From NCBI RefSeq assembly GCF_029094505.1, contig NZ_CP119108.1, forward strand, positions 3,472,001 through 3,536,000: a stretch of DNA of 64,000 nt, read 5' to 3'. The position numbers were made by a program, and so were the translations under genes. Origin of the DNA: Microbacterium horticulturae (lineage in GTDB: Bacteria; Actinomycetota; Actinomycetes; Actinomycetales; Microbacteriaceae). This document shows positions 41,871 to 49,368 of the stretch, in pieces. Every line of letters starts with the position of its first letter. The first letter of the stretch is position 1. The notes beneath the pieces were generated by a model. It worked only from the letters and a program-made list of their open reading frames with translations, was not told the origin of the DNA and did not search any database.

Positions 41871-43040
41871 ATGAGTTCTTCCCCCTTCGACGACATCACC
41901 GAAGACGAGCTGCGCCGCATCGGCGGCATGAAGTGGTCGGCCCACCCCGACGCGATCGGCGCGTTCGTCGCCGAGATGGACTTCGGCACGTCCCCCGCTG
42001 TGCTCGGCGCTCTGCACGAGTGGGTCGACGGCGGCCTGTTCGGGTATCCACCGAGCGGGCTGGTCGAGGCCATGACGCAGGCGTGCGCCGACTGGCAGCG
42101 CGACGCATACGGATGGGACGTGCCCGTCGAGCGCGTGCGGCCTCTCGCCGATGTGCTCTCGGGACTGTCGGCCGTCATCGAGCTGTTCACCGCGCCGGGA
42201 AGCGCCATCGTGCTGCCGACACCCGCGTACATGCCGTTCCTCACGATCCCCGCCGTCCACGGGCGCGAGGTCATCCAGGTGCCGATGCTGCGCGACGACG
42301 ACGGCTGGCACCTCGACCTCGACGGCATCGATTGCGCGTTAACGAACGGTGGCGGGCTGCTCATCATGTGCAACCCGCACAATCCGATCGGCAAGGTCTA
42401 CACGCGCGACGAGATGCTCGCCGTCGCCGAGGTCGTCGAGCGGCACGGCGCCCGCGTGTTCTCCGACGAGATCCACTCGCCGCTGGTCTATCCGACGTCG
42501 CAGCATGTGCCGTACGCGTCGGTGTCGGCGGCCGCGGCATCCCACACCGTCACCACGACCTCCGCCTCGAAAGCCTGGAACCTCCCGGGCCTGAAGTGCG
42601 CGCAGCTGATCCTGTCGAATGATCGGGATGCCGCGGCCTGGGCCGACAGCCGTCGATCCATGACCGCCGAGCACGGCGCCAGCAACCCCGGGCTGATCGC
42701 CAACACCGCCGCGTACACCGACGGGCGCGGCTGGCTCGCTGACGTCGTCGCATACCTCGACGGCAACCGGGCGCTGATGAGCGAGCTCGTCGCCGAGCAC
42801 CTCCCCGGTGTGCGCTACCTGCCGCCCGAGGGCACCTATCTCGCCTGGCTCGACTGCCGAGCGCTCGGGCTGGGCGACCATCCGACGGAGTTCTTCCTCG
42901 AGCACGCGAAGGTCGCCGGCACCGACGGTGCACTGTGCGGCGACGCCGGTGCAGGCTCGGTGCGCTTCAACCTGGCGATGCCGCGGCCCCTGCTGCGCAC
43001 GGCCGTGGAGCGGATGGGCGCGGCGCTGGCCGCGCGGTAG
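41871..43040 (+). CDS. MalY/PatB-type aminotransferase (cystathionine beta-lyase)
   Basis: 389 residues from ATG 41871 (GGAGGG immediately upstream). Fold-type I PLP enzyme: GMKWSAHPDAIGAFVAEMDFGTSPAVLGAL (the MalY N-terminus), MCNPHNPIGKVYTRDEML, VFSDEIHSPLVYP, PLP lysine in TTSASKAWNLPGLKCAQLI, and SVRFNLAMPRPLL. Cleaves cystathionine or other cysteine S-conjugates to a thiol, pyruvate and ammonia. Confidence 0.92.
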   Translation: MSSSPFDDITEDELRRIGGMKWSAHPDAIGAFVAEMDFGTSPAVLGALHEWVDGGLFGYPPSGLVEAMTQACADWQRDAYGWDVPVERVRPLADVLSGLSAVIELFTAPGSAIVLPTPAYMPFLTIPAVHGREVIQVPMLRDDDGWHLDLDGIDCALTNGGGLLIMCNPHNPIGKVYTRDEMLAVAEVVERHGARVFSDEIHSPLVYPTSQHVPYASVSAAAASHTVTTTSASKAWNLPGLKCAQLILSNDRDAAAWADSRRSMTAEHGASNPGLIANTAAYTDGRGWLADVVAYLDGNRALMSELVAEHLPGVRYLPPEGTYLAWLDCRALGLGDHPTEFFLEHAKVAGTDGALCGDAGAGSVRFNLAMPRPLLRTAVERMGAALAAR

Positions 43041-43054
43041 CTGCGACCGGCCCC

Positions 43055-44302
43055 TCAGCGCACGCGCCGGCCGTGCGCGAGGTCGAGCAGATGCGGCAGC
43101 ACGTCGCCCTGGCGCAGCCCGGAGTGCTCGTGCTCGCTGGTGATCCAGGGCGTCACCCCCGGCAGCAGCTCGAGCGTCTCGAGCGAATACTCGAGCGGCA
43201 CGTACAGGTCGTTGACGTACACCGCAGCGGCGCCGCGTGCCCCCGACTCGCGCAGCGCGTCGGCGTCGTACACGCGCGGCCACTCGTACTCGGCCAGGGC
43301 GAGCGTGACGTCCTTCCACGGGCGGAACCCCGGCACCGTGTCGAGCCACTCGCGACGCACATGCTCACCGGTCAGCAGCGTGACGTCATCGCGGAAGTCG
43401 TCGGGCTCGACCCGGTCGGCCGCCCAGCGGGTGGGGTATCCGTCGGCGTAGCTCGACTCGTGGAACACGAAGTACAGCGGGTTGCGGGTGCCGTAGGGCA
43501 GCGCCGACGCCAGATCGTGCCGGAAGGCGTTGGTGTGCGGCTCTTCTTCGAGCAGGTGGTGGAGCGTCTGCCACCCGTCGTTGCTGCCCAGCAGCATCCC
43601 GAGTGAACGGAGCCGCGAGGTGGCGACGACCTCGCCATCGGGCAGGACGATCGTGCCGGCGTCGGTCAGGTCGGCCAGTCGTCGCACGGTGTCGCGGTGA
43701 TGCGGAAAGCGCCGGTAATAGCGCTCCGAACCCCCGCGCAGCTTGTCGTAAGTGAGCGCGTAGACGTCGTCAGGCGTGCGGCCGATGGCCGAGAGCCCGC
43801 CGGTGAAGAACACTTCGCGCAGCGACGACGCGTCGGTCGACAGGTACGAGAGCGTCGTGAACCCGCCGAACGACTGGCCCAGCACGCTCCAGGTCGCGGC
43901 CCCCAGGTGCTCGCGCATCGCCTCGCAGTCGCGCACGATGCCGTCGGCGCGCAGGTGCGTGATGTATTCAGCGAGCTCGTCGGTGCCGCGGGCGAGGTCG
44001 GCGTCGCCGATGGGCGTCGAGCGCCCGGTGCCCCGCTGGTCGATCATCACGACGCGGTAGTGCTCGAGCGCAGCATCCAACCACGAAGGAGCGGCCGGCG
44101 AATGGTACGGGCGCGGAGCCTCGCTACCGGGCCCGCCCTGCAAGAACACCAGGTACGGCAGGTTCTCGCCACCCTCGCGCGCGACGACCGCGGCGTACAC
44201 CTCGATCGTGCGGCTGTCGGCGTCGTCGCCCCATACCAGCGGCACGGTGATGGTGTGGTCTTCGACAGTGAGATCCTGCATGCGGCGGGTGGACACGGAC
44301 AT
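43055..44302 (-). CDS. Alpha/beta hydrolase, S33 proline-iminopeptidase-like
   Basis: 415 residues. Oxyanion motif LVFLQGGPGSEAP, then MIDQRGTGRSTP, nucleophile GQSFGGFTTLSYL, and the late TPWITSEHEHSGL histidine. The GGPG and DQRG pair marks prolyl iminopeptidases and related secretory tripeptidyl peptidases; no signal peptide is present, so cytosolic removal of N-terminal proline is likely. Confidence 0.9.
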   Translation of the reverse strand: MSVSTRRMQDLTVEDHTITVPLVWGDDADSRTIEVYAAVVAREGGENLPYLVFLQGGPGSEAPRPYHSPAAPSWLDAALEHYRVVMIDQRGTGRSTPIGDADLARGTDELAEYITHLRADGIVRDCEAMREHLGAATWSVLGQSFGGFTTLSYLSTDASSLREVFFTGGLSAIGRTPDDVYALTYDKLRGGSERYYRRFPHHRDTVRRLADLTDAGTIVLPDGEVVATSRLRSLGMLLGSNDGWQTLHHLLEEEPHTNAFRHDLASALPYGTRNPLYFVFHESSYADGYPTRWAADRVEPDDFRDDVTLLTGEHVRREWLDTVPGFRPWKDVTLALAEYEWPRVYDADALRESGARGAAAVYVNDLYVPLEYSLETLELLPGVTPWITSEHEHSGLRQGDVLPHLLDLAHGRRVR

Positions 44303-44312
44303 GCCGACGAGT

Positions 44313-44804
44313 CTATTCGGGCCTTGCGCGGCGTGCTTCGGCGCCCTGCCTGCGCTCGACGCGTCGCTGGTCAGCGAGATGGGCTCGGTGGAGCACGTCC
44401 ACGACGCGCTCGAGCGTTGCCATGCCGGGGTTCACGATGCACACCCAGCCATAGGCGCCATACAGCGGGTGTGGGGTGAACACGTCCTCGGCGCTGTAGT
44501 CCACGCGGAGCTCGCCGATCCCGTCCGGTGGGCAGCCGATCAGTTCGGTGAAGATCGCCGATCCGACGTGAATGTTCAATCGCCAACGGCCGGGTTCGTC
44601 AAGGTGAGAGTCCACGTCGCCCGGATAGTCCTTGGTCACGATCGTGGCGTAGGGCTGACGGTTACTCGGCACTTCACCGTCGGGCGCGTAGTAGAAGAAG
44701 TGGTCGCCCCATGAAATCTCGGGGTGCTCGCTTCCCGGCGCCGGCGCAAGCTCGAGCACACCGGTGTAGCTTCGGAATTCTGACAGAATCTGTTCCATAC
44801 TCAT
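44313..44804 (-). CDS. DUF6194-like protein
   Basis: 163 residues. I recognise the DUF6194 pattern: EHPEISWGDHFFYYAPDGEVPSNRQPYATIVTKDYPGD, GRWRLNIHVGSAIFTELIG, DVFTPHPLYGAYGWVCIVNPG. Possibly distantly related to luciferase/MmcQ-like folds; function unknown. No strong ribosome site before ATG 44804. Divergent from the double-MerR regulator, which may control it; the 42-bp gap holds AGCTTGAAGTGCT, an imperfect dyad of MerR type. Confidence 0.7.
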   Translation of the reverse strand: MSMEQILSEFRSYTGVLELAPAPGSEHPEISWGDHFFYYAPDGEVPSNRQPYATIVTKDYPGDVDSHLDEPGRWRLNIHVGSAIFTELIGCPPDGIGELRVDYSAEDVFTPHPLYGAYGWVCIVNPGMATLERVVDVLHRAHLADQRRVERRQGAEARRARPE

Positions 44805-44846
44805 GGTTCCAGTGTGAGCTTGAAGTGCTTATGGAGGGTTGGCGAG

Positions 44847-45635
44847 GTGGAGGGCGCATCGGAGACCGGGCGAGACGGCTACACGACCAGCCGGCTGGCG
44901 GCGGCGTCAGGCTATTCCCTGCAACAGGTCCGTGACCTTGAACGTCTCGGTGTCATTCCTCCCGCAGTCCGCCGGCCCAACGGCTACCGCTCCTTCGGCG
45001 CCGTGCATCTCGCGGCGCTGCGCGCCTACCGACAGCTCGCCGTCGCCGTCAACCCGGTCAACGCCCGCGCCGTGATGGGTGAAGCCCGCCGGCTCCCCTA
45101 TGACGAAGCGATCGCCCGCCTCGTCGCCCTCCATGTTGAGCTGGCTCGGGCTCGGAACGACTCGCTCGCCGCCCTTCACGCGCTCGAGAGCATCGTCGAA
45201 GAAGATCGCACCTCCGCCGCCCCATCGAGCGCCGACGCGATGAGCATCACCGAACTCGCTGCCGCCCTCGGCGTGCGCTCGTCCACACTCCGGTTCTGGG
45301 AGACGCAAGGGCTCATCACGCCGGACCGACCGACGCGCAGCGGTGCGCGGAGCTATCCGGTCGCTGCCGTTCGCGATGCGAGGATCGTCACGGCCCTCCG
45401 CGCGGGTGGGTACCGCATCCCCGCCGTGCAAGCCATCCTCACGTCCGTCCACTCGGTCAGCGCAGACGACGCCCGCCACGCCCTCCAGGATCGACTTCAC
45501 GCCATCGCCATCCGCTCCGAAGCGCTCCTGCGCGCCGGCACTGCCATCGCCGATCTCATCTCGTATGAGAACGATGCGATCGTCGACGACCGCCTGACCG
45601 ACGGCGCCGAGAGTGACAGGGCTGCGCTGTCGTAG
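44847..45635 (+). CDS. Regulator with two MerR-type DNA-binding domains in one chain
   Basis: 262 residues from GTG 44847 (GGAGGG 9 nt upstream). First MerR HTH at ~9-75 (YTTSRLAAASGYSLQQVRDLERLGVIPPAVRRPNGYRSFGAVHLAALRAYRQL), second at ~132-200 (MSITELAAALGVRSSTLRFWETQGLITPDRPTRSGARSYPVAAVRDARIVTAL). A normal MerR protein has one such domain and dimerises by a coiled coil; here one chain may contact both half-sites or two operators. No cysteine metal site. Divergent from the DUF6194-like gene. Confidence 0.85.
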   Translation: MEGASETGRDGYTTSRLAAASGYSLQQVRDLERLGVIPPAVRRPNGYRSFGAVHLAALRAYRQLAVAVNPVNARAVMGEARRLPYDEAIARLVALHVELARARNDSLAALHALESIVEEDRTSAAPSSADAMSITELAAALGVRSSTLRFWETQGLITPDRPTRSGARSYPVAAVRDARIVTALRAGGYRIPAVQAILTSVHSVSADDARHALQDRLHAIAIRSEALLRAGTAIADLISYENDAIVDDRLTDGAESDRAALS

Positions 45636-45653
45636 CGACGATAGTGTCGGGGG

Positions 45654-46067
45654 ATGAGCACTTACGACGTGGTGGAACTGGGCGGACTCGACACCTGGCG
45701 TTCGGCGGACGATCGACCCGGCAAGCAGTTCGTCGACAAGCTGATCCCGACGCAGTTCGTCGGCGTCTCGGCCAACACGACCGCTCCCGGCGAGCAGTCG
45801 CCGTTCTGGCACTCGCACGACCGGCTCGAGGAGGTCTACATCTTCCTCGACGGACTCGGGCAGATGGGCCTTGACGACGACGTCGTCGACGTCAAGGCGG
45901 GCACCGTCGTGCGCGTCGGGCAGGGTGTCATGCGCATCCTGCGCGCGCTGCCCGACAGTCCCGAAGACCTGCGGTGGCTGTGCGTCCGCGCCGGCGGCGA
46001 CACGCTCGAGAACGTCGGCCACGACGGGCAGCTCGACCGTGAGCGCCCCGCCCCCTGGGCGAAGTAG
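45654..46067 (+). CDS. Cupin-domain protein
   Basis: 137 residues, a single cupin: FWHSHDRLEEVYIFLDGLGQMGLDDDVVDVKAGTVVRVGQGVMRILR with the HxH...E metal triad (H-S-H, E of LEEVY). Role unknown. TAGTGT (45642-45647) ends exactly 6 nt before the ATG, consistent with a leaderless message. Three bases before the next gene, so co-transcribed. Confidence 0.85.
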   Translation: MSTYDVVELGGLDTWRSADDRPGKQFVDKLIPTQFVGVSANTTAPGEQSPFWHSHDRLEEVYIFLDGLGQMGLDDDVVDVKAGTVVRVGQGVMRILRALPDSPEDLRWLCVRAGGDTLENVGHDGQLDRERPAPWAK

Positions 46068-46070
46068 GCC

Positions 46071-47123
46071 ATGGCAAGAGCGGTCGTCCTCGGCGTCAGC
46101 GGCATGACGGGGCGCGCGATCGCGCGCGAGCTCGTCGGTGCGGGGTGGCGGGTCACCGGTACGGGCCGTGACCCGGCGCACTTCCCCGCCGAGCTGGCGG
46201 AGCTCGGCGTGCGGTTCGTGCGCTCGGACCGTGACGATGCGGGCGACCTCGACGCTGTGCTCGCGCACGGTGCCGACCTCGTCGTGGATTGCGTCGCGTA
46301 CACCGCCGCCCACGCCCAGCTTCTCGTCGACCGGGCCGGCGACGTCGGCTCGGTGGTCGCTCTGTCGAGCAAGGCCGTCTACGTCGACGCCCAGGGGCGC
46401 CACTCGAACAGCGACGTTCCGCCCGACTTCGGCGGGCCGGTGCGCGAGACGGCGGCGACGCTCGAACCGGATTTCTCCGGCGAGTACCAATCGCGACTCG
46501 GCTACGGCACGAACAAGGTCGCGATGGAGGAGACGCTGCGGGCGGCATCCTGCCCCGTCTCGATCCTGCGCCCGTCGCGCATCCACGGATCGGGCTCGGC
46601 CCGCCCGCGCGAGTGGTTCGTCGTGCGCCGCCTGCGCGACGGCCGCACACGCCTGCCGGTCGCGCATGGTGGACTCACGGGCAACCATCCGACGGCGGCG
46701 GCGAACCTCGCGCGCCTCGTGCGCGCGTGCGCCGACCGCCCGGCGAGGCGCATTCTCAACGCGGCCGACCCCGACACCCCCACCACCGCCGATATCGTGA
46801 CGGCCATCGCGGCGGCAGCCGGCCGTCCGCTCGAGGTCGTGGGACTCGACGACGGGGTACCGGATGCCTGGGGCCGCAATCCGTGGGACACCTGGCCACC
46901 GTTCTTCCTCGACACATCCGCCGCCGCCGCAATCGGCTATCTGCCGGTCGGCACATACGCCGAGACCGTGGCCGAGACCGTGCACGAACTGCTTGCGCTG
47001 TCGCCGGCCGGCGCGGCCGCGCTCGACGCCGACCCGTTCTTCACGGACCGCTTCGACTACGCGCTCGACGACGCGGCCCTGGCCACGGCATCCACCCCTC
47101 CCGCACCGTCTCCTCGGCGCTGA
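46071..47123 (+). CDS. NAD-dependent epimerase/reductase
   Basis: 350 residues; Rossmann motif GVSGMTGRAIARELVGAGWRV, VVALSSKAVYVDAQGR, the catalytic-type tyrosine and lysine of YQSRLGYGTNKVAMEE, and ILRPSRIHGSGSARPREWFVVRRL. Resembles nucleoside-diphosphate-sugar epimerases acting on small substrates. Coupled with the upstream cupin gene; converges on the SDR gene 16 bp away. Confidence 0.85.
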   Translation: MARAVVLGVSGMTGRAIARELVGAGWRVTGTGRDPAHFPAELAELGVRFVRSDRDDAGDLDAVLAHGADLVVDCVAYTAAHAQLLVDRAGDVGSVVALSSKAVYVDAQGRHSNSDVPPDFGGPVRETAATLEPDFSGEYQSRLGYGTNKVAMEETLRAASCPVSILRPSRIHGSGSARPREWFVVRRLRDGRTRLPVAHGGLTGNHPTAAANLARLVRACADRPARRILNAADPDTPTTADIVTAIAAAAGRPLEVVGLDDGVPDAWGRNPWDTWPPFFLDTSAAAAIGYLPVGTYAETVAETVHELLALSPAGAAALDADPFFTDRFDYALDDAALATASTPPAPSPRR

Positions 47124-47139
47124 CCGCGCCCCGCGCGCG

Positions 47140-47892
47140 TCAGTGCAGCATGATCGAGCCGCCGTCGGCCATCAGCGTCTGACCGGTGACGTACTGCGAG
47201 GCGTCACTGGCGAGGAAGGCGACGACCGGTGCGATGTCGGTCTCGGGGTCGCCCAAACGGCCCAGCGGCACGCCGGCGACGACCTCGGCATACGCGTCGG
47301 GGAACGCCTCGGACCACTGCTGGATGCCGGGGGTCAGCGCCACCGGCGAGACGAGGTTGGCGCGCACGCCGTCGGCCGCCCACTCGTGCGCGGCGACGCG
47401 GGTGATCCCGCGGATGGCCTCCTTCGCGGCCGCATAGGTCACCTGATTCGGCAGACCCTTCAGCCCCGCCCCCGACGCGAAGTTCACGATCGCGCCCTTC
47501 GTCTTCTTCAACTCGGGGTAGGCCGCCTGCATGAGGTGGAACGTCGCGTACATGCCGGTGCCCATCGAGAGGTCCCACATCTCCTGCGTGGTCTCGATGA
47601 TCGGCGCTTGCTTCGACGCGTGCGCGTTGTTCACGAGCACATCGAGTTTGCCGAATGCCGCGACGGCCGCGGACACTATCTCGGGCGCATTGGCAGCCAC
47701 GGAGATGTCGGACTTCAGGTACCGCACGTTCGCCGCCGGCTCGAAACCCGCCACGAGCTCGTCGCCCGCAGCCTGGTCGATGATGTCGACGACGAGCACC
47801 CGAGCACCCTCCTTCAGGAAGTGCCGGACGATTCCCTGCCCGATGCCGCCCGCTCCGCCGGTGACGATCGCGACCTTGTCGGTGAGTGTCAT
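47140..47892 (-). CDS. Short-chain dehydrogenase/reductase
   Basis: 250 residues, classical SDR: TGGAGGIGQGIV cofactor loop, DVLVNNAHASKQ, catalytic serine in VNFASGAGLKG, Y and K in VTYAAAKEAIRG, and C-terminal QYVTGQTLMADGGSIML. AAAGGAATCGAA before the ATG acts as ribosome site and encodes the end of the upstream tetR gene (ATGA overlap). Substrate unknown. Confidence 0.93.
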   Translation of the reverse strand: MTLTDKVAIVTGGAGGIGQGIVRHFLKEGARVLVVDIIDQAAGDELVAGFEPAANVRYLKSDISVAANAPEIVSAAVAAFGKLDVLVNNAHASKQAPIIETTQEMWDLSMGTGMYATFHLMQAAYPELKKTKGAIVNFASGAGLKGLPNQVTYAAAKEAIRGITRVAAHEWAADGVRANLVSPVALTPGIQQWSEAFPDAYAEVVAGVPLGRLGDPETDIAPVVAFLASDASQYVTGQTLMADGGSIMLH

Positions 47893-48551
47893 TTCGATTC
47901 CTTTCGTTGTGGTGTTCCGGGCGTGATCGCTCCGGATGTACGGGTGAGGGATGCCGCGACCCCGTCGAGCAGCGCATCCAGCGCGGTCTCGAGCAGGCGT
48001 CGACCGCGGGCGGCGTCGAACGCCTGCGCGCGGAAGGCCGCAGTGAGCGGACCGGGCGCGGTCGCGTCGGCGTAGTGGACCGCCCGCTCGGCCGCACGCG
48101 ACAGCGCGATCCGAGCGATGCCGATGGGCTGCGCCGCGACGGCGACGAAGATCTCTTCGGCGTGGTCGGGGCTGCACCCTGCGTCGATGAGCCGCTGCAG
48201 CGCCGTCTCGGTGCCGACGGTGGAAGTGGCATCCATCAGCCGCGTCGGCGAGACCGCGAGGTCGACCAACCACGGATGGCGCTCGAAGGCGATCCAGGCG
48301 GTCAGGCCGAGGCGGCGCAGGGTCTCGCGCCAGTCGGCATCGACGGCGGGCACCGGCGGTAACTCGGACGCGATGCGCGCCACCATGCGGCGCAGCAGAT
48401 CGTCGCGGTCGGAGAGGTGGCGGTACAGCGCCATGCCCGACACGCCGAGCTCTGTGCCGACCCGGCGCATCGACAGAGCGTCGACGCCATGCGCGTCGAC
48501 GAGCGCGATCGCCGCGTCGGCGATGGCCGCAGCATCCAACGTTCGTCCCAT
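47889..48551 (-). CDS. TetR-family regulator coupled to the SDR gene
   Basis: 220 residues. TetR HTH (AIADAAIALVDAHGVDALSMRRVGTELGVSGMALYRHLSDRDDLL) and a C-terminal domain like TetR_C of TetR/AcrR sub-class C (RHPWLVDLAVSP). Its stop overlaps the SDR start, so repressor and enzyme are made from one message, and the palindrome GTTTAC-GGT-GTAAAC touches its own start codon, fitting autorepression of the operon. Confidence 0.9.
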   Translation of the reverse strand: MGRTLDAAAIADAAIALVDAHGVDALSMRRVGTELGVSGMALYRHLSDRDDLLRRMVARIASELPPVPAVDADWRETLRRLGLTAWIAFERHPWLVDLAVSPTRLMDATSTVGTETALQRLIDAGCSPDHAEEIFVAVAAQPIGIARIALSRAAERAVHYADATAPGPLTAAFRAQAFDAARGRRLLETALDALLDGVAASLTRTSGAITPGTPQRKESK

Positions 48552-48566
48552 GTTTACGGTGTAAAC
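48552..48566. promoter_or_regulatory. Perfect palindrome at the tetR start, candidate operator
   Basis: GTTTAC-GGT-GTAAAC directly abuts the start codon of the tetR-SDR operon. Read on the gene strand it gives TACACC six bases before the ATG, a possible -10 of a leaderless promoter that the repressor would cover. Confidence 0.65.
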
Positions 48567-49030
48567 CTACCGGCCGCATGGCAGCCGCATGCCGGGCATG
48601 GGAATGCCCTGACCTCCCCGACGAAGTCGAGATGGTCTACGTCGACGAGATCCTCTACCGCGCCCGCACCTCGAGGCTTTTGCTGCGCACCTTCGAGAAG
48701 GGCGCGAAGAGCCAGCTCGACGAACTTGCGAGCTATGCCTCCGTTCAACCCCTGCATGTTGCGATAGCGCGCCTCATCCACTACCCCACCTGAAAGACCC
48801 ATCAGCATGAAGAGACGCGCTCTGCGCACGACGGAGCCCATCTGCGAGCTCGGGACCAGCCCGTACGATCAGTGGCAGCCCGGCGTCCAGAACAATTGGC
48901 AGACGGCGATATGTGACTGATGCGGCCTTATCCACCAAAGGTCGCAGGCCGCGTTGACGGCATTAACCCGCATGGGAAACCTGATACGTGAATGAGCGTC
49001 ACCGTGGACCTCATGAAAGGAAGTAGTGAC
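48567..49030. other. Gap upstream of the bacteriocin gene, with possible coding remnants
   Basis: Some 460 bases. Two plus-strand frames look partly coding but match nothing I know: 48578-48793 (71 residues, containing SRLLLRTFEKGAKSQLDEL) and 48807-48920 (37 residues, ending QPGVQNNWQTAICD). Base composition is lower in GC than the neighbours. TTGACG at about 48954 and TGATAC at about 48980 are the best promoter elements for the bacteriocin gene, though their spacing (22 bp) is long. Confidence 0.4.
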
Positions 49031-49327
49031 ATGAACACACTCATCAAGAAGGGCGTCTCGGCCGTTCTGCTGGCCGGCGCCCTCGTGGCAGGGACGGCGG
49101 CCGTCGCGCAGGCGGAGACCGTCTACTACAAGGGAAGCGCCATCAGCTGGGACCACGGACGCAGCTGGGGGGTCTACAGCGAGTCGACCGTCCAGTCGGG
49201 CGTCTACGACCACAGCACCACCGCGAACACGACGTTCTCCGGATGGAAGAAGCCGGGCACCGCGGCCCACGCCATCCAGTTCGTCGGGACGGGTCAGGCC
49301 ACCGCCTACTGGAACGCGCGCGGCTGA
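49031..49327 (+). CDS. Lactococcin-972 family bacteriocin precursor
   Basis: 98 residues from ATG 49031 (AAGGAAG upstream). Sec signal MNTLIKKGVSAVLLAGALVAGTAAVAQA with cleavage after residue 28 leaves a ~70-residue mature peptide. The mature part has the family's Trp/Tyr/His/Gly/Ser-rich layout: WDHGRSWGVYSES, YDHSTTANTTFSGW, AYWNARG at the end. Lactococcin 972 blocks septum formation by binding lipid II. The next two genes are the standard partners of this family, which strengthens the call. Confidence 0.88.
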   Translation: MNTLIKKGVSAVLLAGALVAGTAAVAQAETVYYKGSAISWDHGRSWGVYSESTVQSGVYDHSTTANTTFSGWKKPGTAAHAIQFVGTGQATAYWNARG

Positions 49328-49334
49328 CCAACAT

Positions 49335-49357
49335 CGGGGTGGCGCCGTGCCACCCCG
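49335..49357 (+). terminator. Hairpin between bacteriocin and membrane-protein genes
   Basis: CGGGGTGGC-GCCGT-GCCACCCCG: perfect 9-bp arms, 5-nt loop, 8 bases after the bacteriocin stop. It ends where the GGAGAAAG ribosome site of the next gene begins. Expected to give partial termination, so the bacteriocin is made in excess. Confidence 0.75.
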
Positions 49358-49368
49358 GAGAAAGTGCC

